Below are positions 6,820 to 12,960 of a DNA stretch of 12,960 bases, in pieces. The DNA comes from Smittium mucronatum (lineage: Eukaryota; Kickxellomycota; Harpellomycetes; Harpellales; Legeriomycetaceae). The position numbers and the translations under genes were made by a program. The number at the start of each line of letters is the position of its first letter. The stretch's first letter is position 1. The stretch covers positions 1 through 12,960 of the forward strand of contig LSSL01001224.1 in NCBI GenBank assembly GCA_001953115.1. The letters are read 5' to 3'. A model generated the notes under the pieces. That model was given only the letters and a program-made list of their open reading frames with translations, was not told where the DNA came from and did no database searches.

Positions 6820-8960
6820 TTAATACATGTTCCTGTCTATAAGTTGTGGTGATAATAGTTTATATCCATTGTTTTTTTCGTTTAATTCCCGGACCATGTG
6901 CTGTGAAAACGCTGCAATGTCCAGCGGGTTACTCGTCTGGTTCAGAGGATACATTAATGGCCCATCGAAGCAACATCCCTTAATATCAGTGTACGCATCT
7001 CGTTCCTCGTATTTCCCAACCACCATCCGGCCCTTTAATCTCGATCCGTTGCACCGACTCCACAGTTTCGGGTACTTGGTGGACAGCAGGTGCGGGTTCA
7101 TCACCCAGCTCGAAAAACTGTCACCGGCCGTATGCTCAAAAGCCGGCAACAAATTCTGCATCCATTCAGAACTGGACTGGAAATGCTCGTATGCCAGCCG
7201 CGTGTTGTTTCCGTCCCCTCCGTTCTGCTGGGCTGCTAAACTCAGCCGCCTCTGTCCGGCAATAAATGTCACTGATGCCATGAGCAATGATGTCAACTGC
7301 CCCAAAATGCGTGCGAAATCCGACCCTTCGCCAACGCATTTTGCGTACAGGAACTTGCCAATACCGAATATCGACTCCCATCCGGTAATTTGCGACTCTA
7401 AACCGTCCTGCCCTTCGCCATACCAAAAACTCTTGTTAAAACATACTAGCGATTCAAAGTAGCACACCAACGTTTCGTGCTTGGAGTAATTGCTGCCCCT
7501 GTCTCCCATATGCTTATACTTCTTTCCAAGCACCGTCTCCCGATGCGCTAAATCTCCCAATCCCATTGGCAGATTTTCCTTCTTTGGACTTCTCTTCTCC
7601 CCTCTTATAGCATTACCTTTAAGTTCGGGTGTGCTAAAAATTGACTTTGAGAAGGGACTGGCCGTACTAACGGAATCAGATCTTCCGTAATTTGAAAGGG
7701 ATTTCGATACTCCCAAACTGCTAGTATCGATATCGGTCAACACTCGCCGTCTTTTTGGGGTCTCTATAGTCTTGATTGATTGCTTTTGAGGGGATTTAAT
7801 GTCACCCTTGAAGTTTCGGTCTTTAATGCCATTTTCAATAGAGTTATCAGAAATGTTGGAATTATTAACAGTATGATTTTTATCAAGATTTTTATCTGGT
7901 TGTCTAGTGGAGTTTTTATCGATCTTTGGGTCTTTATCCTCGAGGATCTGAAGAATTTTACGTTTTTTTGGGCCGTTTACGTTTAGTCTTACCCGATACT
8001 TGGTGAGGTTTTTACTAATGTTAAAGAGTTGATTATAATTGGAAAAACAAGATTGAAATCAGGAGAATAAAAAGCAAACCTTTTATTTAGCGATTTATCC
8101 TCCTCCATATTCTTTTCTAATAGAGCCCAATCTATATCAGCTAACTTTTCAGGTAATGGAATCAACATTTCCTAAAAGTATATATATATAGTTTTATGCC
8201 GCCATTATTCAATGCCTTTATAATCTGCTTTGCTTTTTCTCTTGAAAGTAAAAAAAAAGGGAGAAGGGGGATAGACTAAATATAAAACAAAAAAAAACTA
8301 TTGCAATTCTGTTCATCAGAAGAGTTACCTGGACAGAAAGCTCAATGCTAGAAAGGTCAAATGCCTTTAACGAAAAGATCTGTTTTTTTTTAAAAAAAAA
8401 AAAAAATTAAGATTTAAATGAATTATATCAAATATGAAAAAGTACAATAAAAATTTACGTTGAAAACAGGTTTCTGAAGTGAGCTTTCAAAGTCGATAGG
8501 TTTGTTCATCAAATCGAATATCAATCTAAAATCAAGTAAATATTTTATATAATATGCTTGTTTTGATTTTAATAAATTTGTAAGAGACGAACGCTTGGGA
8601 GTCTGGTTGGGAAATGGAGCTTTCTAGGGGGAATTGATCAATTGAATATATTTTCTTCTCTTTTGAGGGAACACGATTCTCAGCTGATTTGATCTCTTTA
8701 AAATCAAAAGACTGAGGGCTTTCTTTGGTGCTTTCAAACTCCTCATTTTCAGCTGAGTTTGGCCTTTGTTGTTGTTTATGTGCATTGCGGCGATGTTTTA
8801 GATTAATAAAAGAATAGCCACAATCCAGAATTTCAAAAGGATCCGATCCAAAATATTCCCTAAAGTCACTAACTTTTGAAATTATGGAATTCCTATCTGG
8901 CAAAATATCTTGTACGGAGGACGCTTTCTTGGTGGAAATTTTTTTTTCAATAATAGACAT
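6820..8960 (-). CDS. Probable nuclear protein with AFF/AF4 (Ebp1)-like C-terminal homology domain, five exons, 590 aa
   Basis: Exons on the minus strand are 8960-8593, 8525-8459, 8379-8329, 8171-8080 and 8014-6820. Introns of 67, 79, 157 and 65 nt end in AG, and the frame closes at 590 codons plus TAA. The weakest junction is intron 1 (donor gttcgt). The start is the first ATG in frame, MSIIEKK. Residues 123-190 are conserved-looking (LKAFDLSSIEL, IPLPEKLADIDW) and are followed by basic nuclear-localisation-like motifs GPKKRK (207-212) and PKRRRV (279-284), separated by an Asn/Lys/Asp-rich linker. The segment about 350-475 contains KKYKHMGD and CYFESLVCF, and the C-terminal part contains PLNQTSNPLDIAAFSQHM (about 547-564). 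Their order and pattern recall the start and end of the AFF/AF4 C-terminal homology domain, a helical scaffold module of super-elongation complexes; S. pombe Ebp1 is the fungal counterpart. This identity is from memory of family patterns and is tentative; the gene structure is far more certain. Confidence 0.8.
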
Positions 8961-9119
8961 TATTGCAACTGGATATATGAATATATATGTGTATGCGAGT
9001 GTGTTATGGCTAAGGACAATATTAAATATTATATTAATTAAAGGTTGATATAGCAGAAAGACGGGATTAAAAAATAATATTAAGAATACTATCAAGTTTG
9101 GATTTTGAAAACTCGTTTA
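8961..9119. promoter_or_regulatory. Proximal upstream region of the AFF-like gene
   Basis: On the minus strand a TATATATTCATATATCC-like stretch lies roughly 15-35 nt before the ATG at 8960. The frame stays open upstream to a TTG at 9095 but contains no ATG there, and that translation is hydrophobic and AT-driven, so the ATG at 8960 is preferred. I cannot fix a transcription start. Confidence 0.35.
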
Positions 9120-9430
9120 TTTTTGTCGCCAGTTTTTATTCCTGTGCTAACTTTCCTTTTCGATTCCCAATCGGCTCGATATTAACTCCACGCTCTCGCG
9201 CTTAAATTCTTATTAACCATTCGCTAATCTATACACTCATTCTCAATCGCGCCCGTTGACTGTTCAATCACAATTATTGCCATGCATGTGTATCCAATAG
9301 AATTGTTTTTGCCGCTCTCCAAATAGGCCTCCAAATATTATCCAATAAAGCCGTTTGATACATTCTTATTTCGTTTTCAATTGGTCATATGCACCCAACT
9401 TATGGCTGCGTCTGAAAAAAAAATGCTACT
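9120..9430. promoter_or_regulatory. GC-elevated stretch with four CCAAT-type motifs
   Basis: CCAAT cores are at 9167-9171, 9294-9298 and 9342-9346 on the plus strand, with ATTGG at 9380-9384. Composition is clearly higher in G and C than the DNA on either side, and frames in both directions are broken. The likeliest reading is the distal promoter of the AFF-like gene, 200-420 bp from its ATG. The three plus-oriented motifs could equally serve a transcript running rightward, such as a non-coding RNA, but no coding gene follows. Confidence 0.35.
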
Positions 9431-12400
9431 TTAAGCATCCAGCAAATAATCGAACCTTTTATGTATAAGACCTTAATTCCATTCCTAATCGTATCAAAAT
9501 GAGAAAAGAAGCATCACTCACGAACAAATATATTATATGGCTACTCACAAGTTAATATTCATTAAGCGAAAAAAAAAAACATAAAACAAATTCACTTTTT
9601 TCTTTTAGGGCCATCCGATTAATTGCAAAAAACCCCAACTCTTCTGTAAAATATTGAACTGTATGCTATATAGAAAAATATCATTCAATCGTTGAATTGG
9701 CACTCTCCCTTCATTAGTTATAAAGTATTGATTATTTAGAATTACTGTTGCGTTTTTTTATTCCGGTTTCAACCTGCTCATTTTTAATCCCAAGACAGAT
9801 AACCTACAACCCCATTTTAAATTTGCTACTTCTAGGATAAGAAAAAGCTTGTTTTATCAAATTTTCTAGTTGTTAGAATCTCGAAAAAAAACTATAAATA
9901 GCCACAAGTATAATTATATATAAACTCCTTTTTCAAAATTTAAAAAAAAATAATCATAATTATGGGTAGAATTCTTTGTGAAAAACAAAACATTCATGAA
10001 ATTATTTAATATCCTTTAATTTCTATTTATTAATCCTATGTGTAACCTATTAATTTATTTAAAAAAAAATTGTAATCCCTTTTTCCCAGATTTATAAAAA
10101 TGCAAGAAATCAGAGTTTTGGATACAAAAAAAGATACATCATTAAAATTATAAAATATTTTTAAAAATAAACTGCATTTCAAAAACAGTAAAGAATAAAT
10201 CCCCACCATTGCTCTCAAATAATGTTCTTCCCCTCCCACCTAACTCATAGTAAACAAAATACACTAATTGCAAATTTTTTTTATTGTTAAAAATTAAAAT
10301 TCCTTTCTTTCAAATGAAAAAAATCACCCCGTTAACCCACGTTTTGTTATTCGACCAAAATTTTAAAGTCAAACCTTATTTTAAAATTGCAGATTTAAAT
10401 AAATAAATAAAATTGAAGTATCTATGGATTTTATTCGGTTGAAAATTTTGTTAAAAATTTAAATTCATAATAATGTTTAAATCGAATAAATATGGCTAAA
10501 ATTATTCATAAAAAATAAAAATAATTCAAACAATGTGCTCGAATATGATAAATAGAGTGCAAAAAGAAAAAAATTATCAAAGATACACCCCCACAAAGTT
10601 TTTTTTTATCTCTTTTCTAAAAAATTGATCCATGCTCTATATATTTTAAAAACATCGCTTTTTCTTTTATAAAAAACATACAGTAATTAAAATTAAATTA
10701 TGTGCATACAAAAAAAAATCATAAATTCAATTTATTTATATTGATGTTTAAAATATAAGTATTAAACTATAATCAATTACTTTAATCGTATATTGATTGA
10801 GTATATATATAAATTCAGTATAAAATATAAATATTTGTAATTTATTATCCATCTATATAAAAAGATTCTAAAAATGAATAAATTTTCAAGTAAATTATTT
10901 AAATAATACAAATATTATCCATTATCTCCATAAGTATTAGATTTATTCATACATTATAATTTACATGTGGAAAAAAACCTAAACTATCTTGTGTATTTTA
11001 ACGCAAAAGTTAAATTTATCAAAAAATTTCCTTCATAATATTTCAGTATAATTAATCATCATAATTAATATTAAATTATCTAAATACATTTTTTAATTGA
11101 ATTACTAGCAATAAAAATGTAAAAATATGAAAAAATTCTTTTATTAATGACAATTTTATTGTATTTGTGTCAAAATCAAAAATAGACACATTATCTTTTT
11201 TAAGATTTAAAATTTAAAAGAAAATATTATTTTTATATACTGTTTAATTGTTTTAGAATATATATTTGACAAATATATCAATTATTAAGCACTTTTAAGA
11301 TTAGAAAACTTGGTGAAAATTTTTTAAAATTGAATGGGATAAATATAAAGGTTTAAATTTTTATAGAATTAAAATTATATATAATTTCATGGATTCATAT
11401 TTGAAAAACATAAAAAAAATTATGGGACTGATTTTTCAATTGATAGTTATTTTATTAAATATGAAATTTTTCGAATTTATCAGAATTTTTTTCGATTTTT
11501 TAATTTTAAAACTGATAATCCTTGATAAAAAATTTAATATTAAAGTCGAGCTTTTTAAAATACTTTTATGAATATCAAAGTACTATTTAAGCAAAAAATA
11601 TCAGCAATATCTAAATTTAATTTATAGAATAAATAGTCTAATTTATAATAAAAAACCTCTGGGGTTTTTAATTTGAAATATATTATATATATTTTTACTT
11701 CAATTTATTGAATGAAAATTATCAAAATATAATTTTTTTTATCTAAGATATAAATATTATATATATTGGCTTCGGAGTTCAATTTATTTGTGTATTTTCA
11801 GATCATTAAACATTTATATAGATATGATACTGAAATGTTGGTCATAGTGATATCATCAAACTTCCAATTGACATAATGGAATTTTTTGTAATTTTTGACA
11901 AATAAATAGATATTGTTATGACTTAACTTTTTTCATAGATAATTTTTAAAAATAATAAATTTTCGCTTGTCAGAACCATCTTAAATATGCAAAGTTGTAG
12001 GAAGAAAAATTAGATGAAATAGTATAATGCAAAAATTCATGGCACCAGAGATGTTATATTTTATAGGCTAAAAAATGAAGCAAAACCTTGGGAATTGATA
12101 ATATTTTTTTACTCTACTATTTATAATTAGGGCTCAAATTTTAATGGTATAAAATTAATTTTTTTAGTCTATTTAACATGGCAGAATAAAATCATTGATA
12201 TCACTGAATTTTTCGGTTTTTTATATTATTTATCAAAAAATCACTATAAAAAATTTAATTTATATTTTAAATGAAAATCTATATCGGTGCTAGATTTTTT
12301 ATTTTCCAATTAAATCTAAAGTAAGTATATTTCTAACTTAAAACAAACTCTAAATATTTTATAATAAGCAATAGTTTGATTGGGATGTTTTTAAAATATG

Positions 12401-12960
12401 GTGATAGTCCACATAAATAATAAGATAAACTTATAGTAATATGAAAAATTCCCATATCTAGGAAAAAATAGACACAATGTTTTTTCACCTGCAAATTTTC
12501 ATCGATTTTTTTATTGCTGTGTTTATTCAAGTCAAGTCGCTAAAGCTGAAAGCTATAAATTTTAAATATAATAAATAGCCGTCTTAATGGCTCATTAACT
12601 AAAATCGGATAATCAATTTGGAAGCTATTTCAAGTATATAATAGATATTGTATCGGAAATTATAGGTATTAGGTTATGTTGAGAAGTTTTTACTTATATT
12701 TTCAACATTTTTAGACATATATACATTTTAATTCAATATATTAACCTTTAGAATTGTATTGAAAAAAAAAATCATATTCACAAATTTGATAAAAGCGGTA
12801 ATTATAAATGCCTTTAAATATTTTTGATATAAAAATTTTGATAGCTTAATATGGTATTTATTATTAATAAGTTATAAAAAGCCAATAAATATAACAAATA
12901 TGATGATAAATTATGTAAGATGTAAGCATAATCATTTTTAAAAATTATTGACAAAAAAAT
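9431..12960. other. Extremely AT-rich gene desert
   Basis: Sampled lines give 8 G/C of 60 (10681-10740) and 10 of 60 (11401-11460), against 38 of 60 inside the neighbouring gene (7201-7260). Open frames (10036-10239 minus, 11389-11571 plus, 12333-12530 minus) are short, made of Ile/Phe/Lys/Asn, and resemble no protein. I see no tRNA, rRNA, tandem array or transposon end. The block could be an AT-rich isochore, pericentromeric DNA or degenerated repeats; the sequence alone does not decide. Confidence 0.6.
11651..11669. repeat. GC-capped hairpin in AT-rich DNA
   Basis: AAAAACC (11651-11657) and GGTTTTT (11663-11669) form a perfect 7-bp stem around TCTGG. It looks like a rho-independent terminator, but in a eukaryotic nuclear context and without a gene beside it this has no clear meaning. 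Confidence 0.3.

Noticed and set aside
6827..7690. Plus-strand frames (6827-7462, 7490-7690) opposite the AFF-like gene
   Set aside because: Antisense to a long exon with coherent protein pattern and matching upstream exons; the plus-strand translations show no family features.
8961..9095. N-terminal extension of the AFF-like protein to a TTG at 9095
   Set aside because: No ATG is present, the stretch is hydrophobic and AT-driven, and an ATG with a good downstream protein lies at 8960.
10036..12530. Short frames at 10036-10239, 11389-11571 and 12333-12530
   Set aside because: Ile/Phe/Lys/Asn-rich translations of very AT-rich DNA with no motifs.

Overview
The window is nuclear DNA of a eukaryote. 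Two of its three genes are broken by short GT-AG introns (63-80 nt, with one of about 157 nt). The intergenic DNA is very AT-rich and there is no sign of bacterial operon structure. TAA and TGA act as ordinary stops. Short introns, close convergent genes and long gene-poor AT-rich blocks suggest a small-genome unicellular eukaryote. An early-diverging fungus or other unicellular opisthokont is my guess, with low confidence: it rests on general architecture and on protein families I can only compare from memory.

Layout. Positions 1-2430 are AT-rich without a supportable gene; two adjacent hairpins lie at the left edge. Positions 2430-3610 form an island of more balanced composition. It holds what may be decayed coding sequence on the minus strand, then five tandem copies of a 46-bp repeat (3035-3264). 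Positions 4267-5235 (+) encode a five-exon PRL/PTP4A-type dual-specificity phosphatase of 228 aa, with the signature P-loop intact but no C-terminal prenylation box. A strongly pyrimidine-rich spacer follows, then a compact promoter-like stretch (palindromes, TATAAAA). Positions 5911-6798 (+) encode a single-exon 295-aa protein: three proline/lysine-rich linkers, a Cys/His cluster, and a C-terminal alpha-crystallin (Hsp20-like) domain whose loop carries a second Cys/His cluster.

Convergent to it, with only 21 bp between the stop codons, is a five-exon minus-strand gene (8960 down to 6820, 590 aa). It is a probable nuclear protein whose C-terminal part resembles the C-terminal homology domain of AFF/AF4-family scaffolds (S. 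pombe Ebp1 is the fungal counterpart), subunits of super-elongation-type complexes. That assignment is tentative. Upstream of it is a 300-bp stretch of higher GC with four CCAAT-type motifs. From about 9430 to the end the DNA is extremely AT-rich and I see no gene.

The three genes do not form an obvious pathway. They look like housekeeping or regulatory genes (phosphatase, chaperone-like, transcription elongation) in a gene island flanked by AT-rich gene deserts. Exon boundaries were set by hand from reading frame, GT-AG borders and family similarity. All reading frames close exactly, but no transcript evidence was available.
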